From 67-14 sp020438345 (GTDB lineage Bacteria; Actinomycetota; Thermoleophilia; Solirubrobacterales; 70-9): DNA of 64,000 nt. The stretch lies in contig CALMSY010000026.1 of NCBI GenBank assembly GCA_937872475.1, positions 62,001 to 126,000 of the forward strand, in the 5' to 3' direction. The position numbers and the translations under genes are program-made. This document shows positions 16,978 to 26,052 of the stretch, piece by piece; positions within the stretch are counted from its first letter, which is position 1; each line of letters starts with the position of its first letter. The notes under the pieces are model-generated. The model was not told the DNA's origin. It was given only the letters and a program-made list of their open reading frames with translations, and made no database searches.

Positions 16978-18776
16978 TCAACCGGAGATCCGACAAGAGG
17001 GCGCGCGGCAGGACCGTCTTGACCTCGTTCCTGCTGGCAATCCTGACCGGGTTGGCAGTCCTGTTCAGCTTTGCTTCCCCGGCCGCTGCAAAGCAGATCG
17101 CGGCCTACCCGAGCCCGGGTAGCCAGCTTGCCTCGCCGACCGGTGACATCGCATTCAGCGGTGTCACTCCGGCATCACTGGGGAGGGTGGCTGTGCGGGG
17201 TTCACAAACCGGAATCCATCCGGGACGGATCAAGGCCTGGGGCGGGCCGGTCGGGGTCAGCTTCATTCCGAACCGGCCCTTCGCCGCCAACGAAACCGTC
17301 ACCGTGAGGTCGGCCCGTCACAGTTTTTTTGGTACCGGGGGCAGCCGCAGGTATTCCTTCCGGACCGGGCTCTTCCTTCGTGAAAACCTCGGGAATGAGC
17401 CGTTCAGTCCTCCAGAGGGTCAGGTCCCTCCGGTCTGGGACACCTATGAGACCCTGCCCCTGAAGGTGCCGAAGGTCACTGTGCGCGAGAGCGAACCCGG
17501 TGTTTCCAACCTCAAGATCTTTTACGCGCCTCGAACCAGCGGACCGACTATTCTCGACCCGAAGGGCGAACTCATCTACTACCGGCCCGGGCTCAGAATC
17601 ACCGACTTCCGGGCCCAGAAGTACAAGGGCCGCACCGTACTGACCTGGTGGCGAAGGGCCAAGTTCGGCAAGAGGGTTTCCAGTCGTTTCGAGATGGCCG
17701 ACAGTAACTACCGCGTGTTCAAGCGCCTGACCGGTGGCAACGGTTTCACCGGTGATCCGCATGAGTTCAACCTCACCAGGCGCGGCACCGCGTACGTCAC
17801 TGCCTACCGGACCGCAATCGTGGACATGAGCCGTTTCGGTGGCCCCAAGCGCGGCTTCCTGCTTGATTACATGGCGCAGGAGATTGACATCGAAACCGGT
17901 CTGGTCGTCTGGGAATGGCACCCCCTCGGCAATATCCGCCTGAACGAGACCTACCTCAAGATCCCGCGGAAGAACACCCGGCCCTTCGACTACCTCCACC
18001 TGAACTCGATCAACGATGATCGCGATGGCAACATCCTGATGTCCGCCAGGCACACCCAGGCGCTCTACAAGGTGAACCGCCGCACTGGTCAGATCATGTG
18101 GCGGATTGGTGGCAAGAGATCAGACTTCCGGCTGGGTCGCGGGGTCAGGTTCGGCTTCCAGCACGATGTCCAGCGGGCCAAGGACGGCACCCTGACCATT
18201 TTCGACAATGGTGATGGCGGCCAACACGGCCGGGTCAACAAGTTCACCAGTGCCAAAAAACTGAGGGTGAACGAGAAACGCCGCACAGTCAAACTGGTTC
18301 GCGTTTACCGAAACCCCGCAAATGTGATTTCAGGCAGCCAGGGGAACACCGAGGAACTCCCGAACGGCAACCTGTTCGTCGGCTGGGGTTCGAGGAATTC
18401 CTGTACCGAGTTTTCGGCTGCCGGCCGGGTGCTTCTCGATTTTGCCTTCTCCGCGAAGACGGTCTCCTACCGGTGCTTCAAGGCACCGTGGGTCGGCGTG
18501 CCACTTACCCCGGTCGCGATCAAATCGGCAGCAGACGAAGCCGGGAGCAGTGTGTGGGTGAGCTGGAACGGCGACACCCGGGTCCGGACCTGGCGAATCC
18601 TTGTCGGCAGTACCCGTGGCGATCTTGCGACTGTGGCGGAGGTCCCCAGGGAGGGATTCGAAACCGCGGTCCGGCTTGATCAGCCATACGGCTTTTTCCG
18701 TGCGGTCGGCCTCGACGCAAACGAAAAGGTGCTTGGCCGGTCAGAAGTCAACCAGCTTGGAGAACTGAGCCGATAG
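16974..18776 (+). CDS. Secreted arylsulfotransferase-like protein 2 (tandem paralog)
   Basis: 600 residues from ATG 16974, overlapping the previous stop. A longer basic N-region (RRSDKRARGR) precedes a hydrophobic helix, with AAA-K cleavage near residue 40. Domain order and most blocks match the upstream copy. Catalytic candidates kept: H263 (DPHEF), H342 (LHLNSI), R359 (SARHTQ), H397 (FQHDV). It has IFDNGDGG where copy 1 has IFENGAAG. It ends 7 bases from the convergent sulfatase D. Keeping two full-length copies with all four residues suggests different acceptors or donors rather than decay. Confidence 0.85.
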   Translation: MINRRSDKRARGRTVLTSFLLAILTGLAVLFSFASPAAAKQIAAYPSPGSQLASPTGDIAFSGVTPASLGRVAVRGSQTGIHPGRIKAWGGPVGVSFIPNRPFAANETVTVRSARHSFFGTGGSRRYSFRTGLFLRENLGNEPFSPPEGQVPPVWDTYETLPLKVPKVTVRESEPGVSNLKIFYAPRTSGPTILDPKGELIYYRPGLRITDFRAQKYKGRTVLTWWRRAKFGKRVSSRFEMADSNYRVFKRLTGGNGFTGDPHEFNLTRRGTAYVTAYRTAIVDMSRFGGPKRGFLLDYMAQEIDIETGLVVWEWHPLGNIRLNETYLKIPRKNTRPFDYLHLNSINDDRDGNILMSARHTQALYKVNRRTGQIMWRIGGKRSDFRLGRGVRFGFQHDVQRAKDGTLTIFDNGDGGQHGRVNKFTSAKKLRVNEKRRTVKLVRVYRNPANVISGSQGNTEELPNGNLFVGWGSRNSCTEFSAAGRVLLDFAFSAKTVSYRCFKAPWVGVPLTPVAIKSAADEAGSSVWVSWNGDTRVRTWRILVGSTRGDLATVAEVPREGFETAVRLDQPYGFFRAVGLDANEKVLGRSEVNQLGELSR

Positions 18777-18783
18777 CGCCGTC

Positions 18784-20406
18784 TCAACCGGGACCAGGTG
18801 GGGCTTTCAGCCCTTCCCGGCAGGTCGTGGCCGCACATCCGGTGACCAGACCAAGGTTCTCGCGCATATAGGCAAGCACTCCCGAGTAGGCGGGAGACCG
18901 GAACCGGTTGTTCATTTCGTCCGGGTCCCGGGCAAGGTCGTAAAGCTCCTCGCCACCATCGTCGTAGCGGATGTACTTGTACCGGCCGATCCTGAAACCG
19001 CGGTAGCGGAGAGCCGGGGCCCGGGCGGAAATAGAGGCGTTCGCCCGGGTCTGCCGCGAATCGATCGCTATCGCCACCGGCCGGTTGGTTTTCCGTGACG
19101 GGTTCCGCCAGAACGGCTCCATCGACCGGCCGTCCACGGGATAGTCCGGTTTGGCGCCAGCGAGGTCCATGACCGTGACGGGGATGTCAATGTTGGCGGT
19201 CAGTTCCCCGCTCCTGGCCCCACGGCTCACCCCCGGCCCACGGACCGCCGTCATCACCGAGGACGAGTCTTCGTACGGCAGGAACTTGCCCCAGTCGAAA
19301 CGATGTTCTCCGAGGAACATGCCGTGGTCGGAAGTCAGAATCACATAGGTGTTCGAAAGCCGGCCGCTTTGTTCAAGTGCCTGGAATATGGCCCCGATCC
19401 CGTCATCAACCGCTCTGAGCGACTCGATGTAGCTGCGGTATGAACGGCCCAGAGCGCTGATTTCAGTGCTGCCCATCCGCCTCGGTGCGGCGTTGCGAAT
19501 CACCGGCGGTTTGTCACTGAAATCCGCTTCGTTGAAGGAAGGCTGGCGTGGCACCGGCGTGCGGGCCGCGGTGCCGAGATGCCTCGAAGCCGGCTGCGGA
19601 CCCCGGGGGGCCGCCACGTCACCATGGGGTGCCTGGTAGTCAACCTGGATGTAGAACGGCCTTTGCTTCTCCTGCCGTATTTCGCGCACCGCCGCAGCGG
19701 TCATCACATCCGTGAGGTAGTGGCAGGGGCCGGCTGGCCAGATCCGGTCGAGGCGGCGAACATCGCAGCCCGCCGGGTCTGTCCCCCGACCTTCGGCCCG
19801 GTAGCCTGGATTGCCAACCGGTCCGACCGGGCGGCCATCCACGTTGAGCCGGTAGCCGTAAAACCTCGTGCCCGGCATGTAAGCGGTGGTGAACCACCTG
19901 CTCCAGCCAGGCGGCACGGTCGTATCTACCCGGTCGTTGACCTCGTCGAAGTAGGAATTCGTGAACTTGCCGAAATGGGCGGTCCGGTATCCCGCCGAAG
20001 CGAGCGTCACCGGCAGGTTGTGCTCGATGATGTCATGACGCTGCCAGCCGGTCCAGCCGCCGTTCGGGCCCTCGTTCGCAAGTACGCCGTTATTCCACGG
20101 GTACTGACCGCTAAGCAAGGATGCCCGGGAAGGACTGCAGACCGGCGAGCTCGCATAGTGATTGGTGAACTCGGTGCCACGATTCAGCAGTAACCGGACC
20201 GTGTTTGGCATGACCGGCCGGTAGCTGCCATCCAGGGCGCGAAACTTCGCCCGGACGGTTGCCGCGTTCTGGTCATCGGTCTGGATGACCACGAAGTTCG
20301 GTCTCGCGGCAGGGGCCGCATCGGCATGACCGAGCAGGAGCGCAACTCCCAGACAGACAAAGAGGGCAGCATGCCGACGCCAGCCCCCGGGGAGGGAGCG
20401 GACCAT
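18784..20406 (-). CDS. Secreted type I (formylglycine) sulfatase D
   Basis: 540 residues from ATG 20406 with GGAGG 8 bases upstream. Signal peptide with basic MVRSLPGGWRRH, hydrophobic 13-27 and ADA-A cleavage. D44-D45 in VVIQTDDQ, C90 in VCSPSRASLLSGQYP, VDYQAPHGD, TSDHGMFLGEHR and Lys in WGKFLPYED. It has SDHG where A-C have SDNG, a normal variation at this metal site. It starts 4 bases after the HAD hydrolase stop, so the two form a minus-strand operon. Confidence 0.9.
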   Translation of the reverse strand: MVRSLPGGWRRHAALFVCLGVALLLGHADAAPAARPNFVVIQTDDQNAATVRAKFRALDGSYRPVMPNTVRLLLNRGTEFTNHYASSPVCSPSRASLLSGQYPWNNGVLANEGPNGGWTGWQRHDIIEHNLPVTLASAGYRTAHFGKFTNSYFDEVNDRVDTTVPPGWSRWFTTAYMPGTRFYGYRLNVDGRPVGPVGNPGYRAEGRGTDPAGCDVRRLDRIWPAGPCHYLTDVMTAAAVREIRQEKQRPFYIQVDYQAPHGDVAAPRGPQPASRHLGTAARTPVPRQPSFNEADFSDKPPVIRNAAPRRMGSTEISALGRSYRSYIESLRAVDDGIGAIFQALEQSGRLSNTYVILTSDHGMFLGEHRFDWGKFLPYEDSSSVMTAVRGPGVSRGARSGELTANIDIPVTVMDLAGAKPDYPVDGRSMEPFWRNPSRKTNRPVAIAIDSRQTRANASISARAPALRYRGFRIGRYKYIRYDDGGEELYDLARDPDEMNNRFRSPAYSGVLAYMRENLGLVTGCAATTCREGLKAPPGPG

Positions 20407-20410
20407 CGGA

Positions 20411-21097
20411 TCAGCCTCCGGCGCCGAGTTTCTTTACGGCATCCCGGAAGGTCTTGACTTCAAGAGAAGGCTTCTTGCGGCCTGCGAGCTTCTCGCCGTG
20501 CCTGTTGACCCAGATCACGGGTACCTTCATCTTGAGCAGGGGAGCCACATCGGTGTCGTAATTGCTGCCGATGTGAAGCCAGCCCTTCTTGCCGCCGATG
20601 CGACGGGCGCATTCCTTGAAATGCGTATCGTCGGGCTTGTAGCTGCGGACCTGCTGGGCGGTCACGACCAAATCGAGTTCGGTCCGCAGATGACGACGGG
20701 ATATGCCGAGCATCTTGTCATCGATGTTGCTGATAATCCCGATCTTGTACTTCTTGGCGAGCCGGTCCATAGCGGCGTTGGACTCACGGAAGGGCAGCCA
20801 GTAGGCGACGCTGTCGGGCAAAAACTGGGCCCGCGAAGGTTCGACCTCCCAGCCGATCTCGCCAGCTACCTTGATGATCGTCCGGCGCAGCACCTCGGCG
20901 TAGAGCTCATAGGAACCCGCCATGATTTCCGCCTGAACCTCGAAGAAACGGGCCAGGAAGGCGTCAGGGTCGAAGCTGAAGCCGTCTTTCTCGGCCTCCT
21001 TGGAGCAGGCGCCGACAATGCCCTTCTCCCAATCGATCAGGTCTCCGTAGCAGTCGGTGGTAACCCACTCGATGTTCTTAAGTGATGGCAGCGGCAT
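20411..21097 (-). CDS. HAD-superfamily hydrolase (haloacid dehalogenase-like)
   Basis: 228 residues. HAD motif I is TTDCYGDLIDW (nucleophile Asp; the usual D-x-Y-G-T has D in place of T). Motif II is IISNIDD, motif III Lys is in SYKPDDTHF, and motif IV is HIGSNYDTDVAPL. The cap between motifs I and II is all-helical, as in 2-haloacid dehalogenase-type enzymes. It may act on a phosphate ester or halo-acid; no substrate can be named. It heads a two-gene transcript with sulfatase D and is divergent from sucC across 94 bases. On the minus strand a CATAAT hexamer lies 11 bases before the ATG and no clear ribosome binding site is seen. Confidence 0.82.
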   Translation of the reverse strand: MPLPSLKNIEWVTTDCYGDLIDWEKGIVGACSKEAEKDGFSFDPDAFLARFFEVQAEIMAGSYELYAEVLRRTIIKVAGEIGWEVEPSRAQFLPDSVAYWLPFRESNAAMDRLAKKYKIGIISNIDDKMLGISRRHLRTELDLVVTAQQVRSYKPDDTHFKECARRIGGKKGWLHIGSNYDTDVAPLLKMKVPVIWVNRHGEKLAGRKKPSLEVKTFRDAVKKLGAGG

Positions 21098-21191
21098 GCG
21101 GGAAGGGCATTATGTCGGATAGTGTCTCCTGTCGGCTTCGACGTCGCCTCTGGGCTTTCGGAGTCCCCCAACTCCGAACTCTGAAAAGGTC

Positions 21192-22352
21192 ATGGATCTC
21201 CTCGAATATCAGGGAAAAGAACTGTTCGCCCGTCACGGGCTGCCAGTCCCCAAAGGTGTGCACGCTTCTACTGTTGACGCGGCCGTAACCGCTTCTGAAA
21301 CCCTCGGCTACCCGGTGGCCGTCAAGGCGCAGGTTCTGATCGGCGGTCGCGGCAAGGCCGGCGGCATCAAGATCGCCCAGGACAGCACTGAAGCCCACGA
21401 ATATGCCGGTGAAATAATCGGCATGGACATTGTCGGACCTCATGGCGAGGGACCGTTCAAGGTTCACGAGCTCTGGGTTGAGGCCGGTTCGGAAATCGAA
21501 TCCGAGTTTTACGCCTCGGTCATTCTCGATCGTTCTGCCAAGAAGCTGATGGTCATGCTTTCCCGGATGGGTGGAATGGACGTTGAAGCTATCGCCGCCT
21601 CCGACCCTGAAGCTCTGGTCAAGCAGCATGTCGACCCGATCACCGGGCTCGGCGAGGATGAAGCCCGACAGATCGCCGCCCGGGCGAAGATTCCGGAACA
21701 GGTCGCTGGCGAAGTCGCGAATGTTCTGGTCCAGCTGGTCGAAGTCGCCCAGGCCGAAGACGCCACACTAATCGAGGTCAACCCGCTGATCGTCAATTCC
21801 GACGGCGAGGTGATCCTGCTCGATGCGAAGGTCACGATCGACGGTAACTCCCTGTACCGCCACCCGGAGCTTGAGGAACTGCCGGAAAGCGCAGATCAGG
21901 ACCCGCAGGAAGCGATGGCCCGGGAACGGGGTCTTACCTATGTGTCCCTGGACGGCAACATCGGGATTCTCGGCAACGGTGCCGGACTCTGCATGTCAAC
22001 CCTGGACGTTGTCGCCCAGGCCGGCGGCAGGCCCGCCAACTTCCTTGACGCCGGCGGCGGATCGAAGGCGGAAGCGATTATCGATGCGCTAGAAGTCATC
22101 ACCTCGAATCCCGAGGTGTCGGCGATTCTCTTCAACATCTTCGGCGGAATCACCCGTTGCGACGAAGTCGCCCGGGGCATCATCGAAGCCACCGGCAAGA
22201 TCGGCCTTGAGCTGCCCCTCGTGGTCCGCCTCGATGGCACAAACTCCGAAGAAGGCCTCGCCCTGCTGGCCGAAGCCGGACTTTCCAACCTGCACCACGA
22301 AGCCACCATGCTCGGCGCGGCCCGCAAGGTCGTCGAGCTGGCCGGGAACTGA
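21192..22352 (+). CDS. sucC: Succinyl-CoA synthetase beta subunit
   Basis: 386 residues, standard length. ATG with AAAAGG just upstream. N-terminal ATP-grasp domain begins MDLLEYQGKELFARHGLPVP; GGRGKAGGIK binds nucleotide. The C-terminal CoA-ligase domain has GNGAGLCMSTLDV, FLDAGGGSK and NIFGGITRCDEVA, the loop that meets the phosphohistidine of the alpha subunit. It catalyses succinyl-CoA + NDP + Pi to succinate + NTP in the TCA cycle. It is followed after 8 bases by sucD. Confidence 0.98.
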   Translation: MDLLEYQGKELFARHGLPVPKGVHASTVDAAVTASETLGYPVAVKAQVLIGGRGKAGGIKIAQDSTEAHEYAGEIIGMDIVGPHGEGPFKVHELWVEAGSEIESEFYASVILDRSAKKLMVMLSRMGGMDVEAIAASDPEALVKQHVDPITGLGEDEARQIAARAKIPEQVAGEVANVLVQLVEVAQAEDATLIEVNPLIVNSDGEVILLDAKVTIDGNSLYRHPELEELPESADQDPQEAMARERGLTYVSLDGNIGILGNGAGLCMSTLDVVAQAGGRPANFLDAGGGSKAEAIIDALEVITSNPEVSAILFNIFGGITRCDEVARGIIEATGKIGLELPLVVRLDGTNSEEGLALLAEAGLSNLHHEATMLGAARKVVELAGN

Positions 22353-22360
22353 GGATCAGA

Positions 22361-23236
22361 GTGAGCATCATCATTGACAACGACACGAAGCTGGTCGTCT
22401 CCGGCCTGACCGGACGCGAGGGAAGCTTCCACGGCCTCCGCAATCGCGACTACGGGACCCAGCTGGTCGCCGGAGTCACCCCCGGCAAGGGCGGGCAGGA
22501 CGTTGAAGGTACCCCCGTTTTCAACACGATCGCGGAATCAGTCGACGAAGCCGGAGCCAACACTTCGATGATCTTCGTTCCGGCAAAGTTCGCGGCCGCA
22601 GCGATCAACGAGGCAATTGATTCCGGTGTTGAAACAGTCATTGCGATCACCGAAGGAATTCCGGTCATGGACATGTTGCCGACCTATTGGAAGGCTCGCG
22701 AGAAGGGTGTCCGCCTGATCGGCCCGAACTGCCCGGGCGTCCTCTCGCCCGGCAAGGCGAACGTCGGCATCATCCCCGCCCAGTTTTTCGATCAGGGACG
22801 GATCGGCGTGGTCTCGAAGTCCGGCACCCTGACTTACCAGATCGGTAATGAACTGAAGCAGGCCGGCGAGGGCAACTCGACCATCGTTGGTATCGGCGGT
22901 GACCCGATCGTCGGTTCCGACTTCATCGACATCCTTACCCTCTTCGAAGCTGATGATGAAACCGACATGATTGTCATGGTCGGAGAGATCGGCGGCGATG
23001 CCGAAGAGAAGGCCGCCGAGTTCATCGCGGCCGAAATCTCAAAGCCCGTTGTCGCCTACATCGCCGGCTTCACAGCTCCTCCCGGCAAACAGATGGGCCA
23101 CGCCGGTGCGATTATCTCCGGTTCGTCGGGGACCGCCCAGGCCAAGCAGGAAGCCCTGGAAGCGAAGGGAGTGCGAGTCGGTGAAAGCCCGACCGAAGCA
23201 GCGCAGATCGCGGTCGAAATCCTGGGTTCGCTTTAG
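22361..23236 (+). CDS. sucD: Succinyl-CoA synthetase alpha subunit
   Basis: 291 residues from GTG 22361 with GAGGA upstream. CoA-binding Rossmann domain (VVSGLTGREGSFH, NTSMIFVPAKFAA), then RLIGPNCPGVLSPG. The phosphorylated active-site His is H247 in KQMGHAGAIISG. It forms the catalytic complex with SucC from the preceding gene. Confidence 0.98.
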   Translation: MSIIIDNDTKLVVSGLTGREGSFHGLRNRDYGTQLVAGVTPGKGGQDVEGTPVFNTIAESVDEAGANTSMIFVPAKFAAAAINEAIDSGVETVIAITEGIPVMDMLPTYWKAREKGVRLIGPNCPGVLSPGKANVGIIPAQFFDQGRIGVVSKSGTLTYQIGNELKQAGEGNSTIVGIGGDPIVGSDFIDILTLFEADDETDMIVMVGEIGGDAEEKAAEFIAAEISKPVVAYIAGFTAPPGKQMGHAGAIISGSSGTAQAKQEALEAKGVRVGESPTEAAQIAVEILGSL

Positions 23237-23251
23237 GCTTGGAGGAACGGC

Positions 23252-24886
23252 ATGTGGCGGCTGATCGACCGGGCCCGGGTCGGCGAGCTGCCGGATCGCC
23301 TTGCATGGCTCATTCTCGGGTTCGGGATGGTGGTTTCGTTCGGCCTGGCGATGTGGTTTGGCCGCAACAGCTGGTATTCGGTCGATGAGCAGGTCTGGCT
23401 GACAGAGTCGGCTGATTTCAGCCTCGGTACCGCTTTCAGCGATCATTACGGGCACCTGGTTCTTGTTCCGCGGGTCCTTTACAAGCTGATCTTCGCGACG
23501 CTCGGTACCGGTTATCTGCCGTTCCGGCTACTTTCCCTTTTCGCGATTTTCCTGACGGTCGCGCTGCTTTTCGTCGTGCTCAAGCGGCGCCTACCTGCTT
23601 TTGTGGCATTGGCACCCTGCCTGGTTCTTCTGGTTTTCCCGGTAGATCCCTGGAACTACCTTGTCGGCAACGGATTCTTCGTCCTGTTGCCGGTCGCCTG
23701 CGGTCTCGCGGCCCTGATCTGTCTGGAGCGCCAAAACCGGACCGGAGATTTCGCAGCTTTTGGTCTGCTCTGTTTCGGCATCCTCACCTGCACTTTCGTA
23801 TTGCCATTCATTGCCGGAATCGCTCTGGTCTTCCTGCTTACCCGTGAGAATCGCCACCGTGCCTGGATCGGACTTCTGCCGCTGGCTGCCTACGCGCTCT
23901 GGCGCCTCCTTGAAGGCGTCGCGACCACAACAGCCGCCAACGACGGCACGGACTGGGTGAACCTGTTTCAACTACCGGTCTGGAGTTTTCAGGCGATTGG
24001 AGCGATTCTCGCCGCACTGGCCGGCCTGAATTTCGACGTCTCGACCCACGCGCCTTACCCCTCCGGTGGACCAGCGGCACCATCTCTCGCGATCCTGGTG
24101 GTGGGGGCGGCAGCCTGGCACCTCCGAAAGGCCGGTCCCTCCCGCGACCTCTGGTTGTTTTTGGCGATTCTTCTGGCCCTTTTCACTTCACAGGTTCTGG
24201 TCTCCGGCGAAGCGGGCCGAGGTCCGGCGGAGCCGCGGTACATGTATCCCGGCGCGATTCTGGTGGTACTTGCCGGAGCCGAGATCCTGCGGGGAATCCA
24301 GTGGAGCCGGGCCGGGTTCATCGGCATCTGGTCTGTCTGTGTCGTTTCACTGCTGACCGGCGGGGCGTTGCTGACCCGCAACACCGAATGGATGAAGCTC
24401 TGGTTCGATCAGGCCCGGGCCGATATCACCGCGATTTCACTGCTTGAATCGACCGGCAACCCCCCACCCGTCTCGGCCCAGCCCCGACTGCGCGCGCTAC
24501 CCCGATACTCGGGTTCCGGTGCTGAGGCCTACGGTTTCCGCGGATGGTCAACGACCGATCTGATCAACGGTCCGGCCTGGGCCTCGGAACAGGTGGATGA
24601 TTTTCTGGCCAGATCGCGGGGTTATGGACTGGAGCCATTGCCCACCGCCGGGACCTGCCGGGTAGCCACAAAGGCGGTCGACGGGAAGTTGCCGCTGCCG
24701 ATGGCGGGTGGCCTGATCCAGGCAGCTGCCGACGGGAAGGTCACGCTGGGCCGATTCGCGCCGACCGCATCGGTCGACCTCGGTCCGGTTCGAAAGGGCC
24801 TGACCTACCGGATCACACTCATCCCCGATCGGGATTCGACCCGCTGGTACCTCACCGGTCCGCGGCTCCGGCTCTGTGCCGGATGA
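23252..24886 (+). CDS. Polytopic membrane protein, possible GT-C-type glycosyltransferase
   Basis: 544 residues, ATG with GGAGG 6 bases upstream, 15 bases after sucD. About ten hydrophobic segments lie between residues 20 and 375. The first outer loop carries WYSVDEQVW, an acidic pair in the place where GT-C enzymes have their catalytic D/E, then DHYGHLVLVPR. The C-terminal roughly 160 residues are mostly soluble and beta-rich. By pattern it could be a polyprenyl-phosphate-sugar-dependent glycosyltransferase, but no family signature is certain. Placement after sucCD gives no functional clue. Confidence 0.7.
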   Translation: MWRLIDRARVGELPDRLAWLILGFGMVVSFGLAMWFGRNSWYSVDEQVWLTESADFSLGTAFSDHYGHLVLVPRVLYKLIFATLGTGYLPFRLLSLFAIFLTVALLFVVLKRRLPAFVALAPCLVLLVFPVDPWNYLVGNGFFVLLPVACGLAALICLERQNRTGDFAAFGLLCFGILTCTFVLPFIAGIALVFLLTRENRHRAWIGLLPLAAYALWRLLEGVATTTAANDGTDWVNLFQLPVWSFQAIGAILAALAGLNFDVSTHAPYPSGGPAAPSLAILVVGAAAWHLRKAGPSRDLWLFLAILLALFTSQVLVSGEAGRGPAEPRYMYPGAILVVLAGAEILRGIQWSRAGFIGIWSVCVVSLLTGGALLTRNTEWMKLWFDQARADITAISLLESTGNPPPVSAQPRLRALPRYSGSGAEAYGFRGWSTTDLINGPAWASEQVDDFLARSRGYGLEPLPTAGTCRVATKAVDGKLPLPMAGGLIQAAADGKVTLGRFAPTASVDLGPVRKGLTYRITLIPDRDSTRWYLTGPRLRLCAG

Positions 24887-24957
24887 GCGCCGCTATGATC
24901 GACCGTTCCTGAAAACGCCCGCCGGATCCTTACCCGGGGGCAATCACGAGGATTCCG

Positions 24958-26028
24958 ATGCCAGACACGATCAGCTTTGCCCGAGGTGCCCCCAGTCCCG
25001 ACCTGATTCCGGTTGAAGCCGTCCGCGAGGCGACCGCGAAGGCGCTCGATACCGACTGGCAGAAGGCGCTCTCTTACGGAGTCGGGATCGGTCATCCGGG
25101 GCTCTGCGCGTGGATCGCCGGACGCCACGGCATAGACGCCGACCAGGTGATGACCACGAACGGTTCGCTGGAAGCAGGGGCGATGCTTTTCCGCCATCTG
25201 CTCGAACCCGGTGACCGGGTGGTGGTTGAACAGCCGAGCTATGACCGCACCCTCTTGCTGCTTGAGCAACTCGGGGTGGAATTCGTGCCTGTTGCACTTG
25301 AAGAAGACGGAATCGATGTAGACGCCATCGAGAAGGCCCTTGAGTCCGGGCCGATCAAACTTGCTCACATCATTCCCAACTTCCACAACCCGGCCGGTTG
25401 CACTCTTTCCGGGGCGAAACGTCAGCGCCTGGTTGCGTTGGCGGCGGAGCATGACTTCACGATCTTCGAGGACGACCCTTACCGGGAACTGCCTTTTGGC
25501 GAGGATCCTCCAGCCACCATGCTTTCGATCGACGAAGCGGACAAAGTGATCCATGCTTCCTCGTTCTCGAAGACGGTCAGTCCCGGAGTCCGTACCGGGT
25601 ACCTTGCCGGACCGGTCGGGCTGATCGCCGGGTTGGCGAAGGTCGCAAACGAGAACTACATCTCTCCGAACATGCTTTCCGGCTCGCTGGTGCTTGAACT
25701 CTGTCAATCCGGCGTGCTCGACGAGAACATCGCCAAGGTCAAGGTCGCGCTTCAGGAGCGTCGCGACGCGCTGGTCTCGGCGCTCGCCAGGCATATCCCG
25801 GAAGCCGGCTTTGTCCTCCCGGGTGGCGGCTACTTCCTCTGGGCCGATCTTGCTGAAAGCCGGGACACGGTTGAACTCGCGAAAAAGGCCAAGGATGCCG
25901 GCGCACCGTTCATACCGGGGACGGACTTCATGCTCGAAGGCGGCTCCAACAGCCTCCGCTTCTCGTTCGCCTCCGTTCCCCCGGAGCACATGGACGAAGG
26001 TATCGCCCGCATCGCGTCCTGCCTCTGA
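24958..26028 (+). CDS. PLP-dependent aminotransferase, class I/II (MocR/2-aminoadipate type)
   Basis: 356 residues. GAGG 7 bases before ATG, and a TATGAT hexamer at 24894-24899 may be its -10. Fold type I features: YGVGIGHPGLC, QPSYDRTL, IPNFHNPAGCTLS (Asn/Tyr region contacting PLP), EDDPYREL, and Schiff-base Lys K205 in SSFSKTVSPGVRTGY. It transfers amino groups between an amino acid and a 2-oxo acid; specificity cannot be given. It lacks the N-terminal helix-turn-helix of MocR regulators, so it acts as an enzyme. A second, longer homolog lies at 51215. Confidence 0.9.
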   Translation: MPDTISFARGAPSPDLIPVEAVREATAKALDTDWQKALSYGVGIGHPGLCAWIAGRHGIDADQVMTTNGSLEAGAMLFRHLLEPGDRVVVEQPSYDRTLLLLEQLGVEFVPVALEEDGIDVDAIEKALESGPIKLAHIIPNFHNPAGCTLSGAKRQRLVALAAEHDFTIFEDDPYRELPFGEDPPATMLSIDEADKVIHASSFSKTVSPGVRTGYLAGPVGLIAGLAKVANENYISPNMLSGSLVLELCQSGVLDENIAKVKVALQERRDALVSALARHIPEAGFVLPGGGYFLWADLAESRDTVELAKKAKDAGAPFIPGTDFMLEGGSNSLRFSFASVPPEHMDEGIARIASCL

Positions 26029-26052
26029 GCGGCTGAACCACCCCGGGGGTAG

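Noticed and set aside
26029..26052. ACCCCGGGGGT palindrome between convergent genes
   Set aside because: There is no room for a loop and no U-tract; probably chance in GC-rich DNA.
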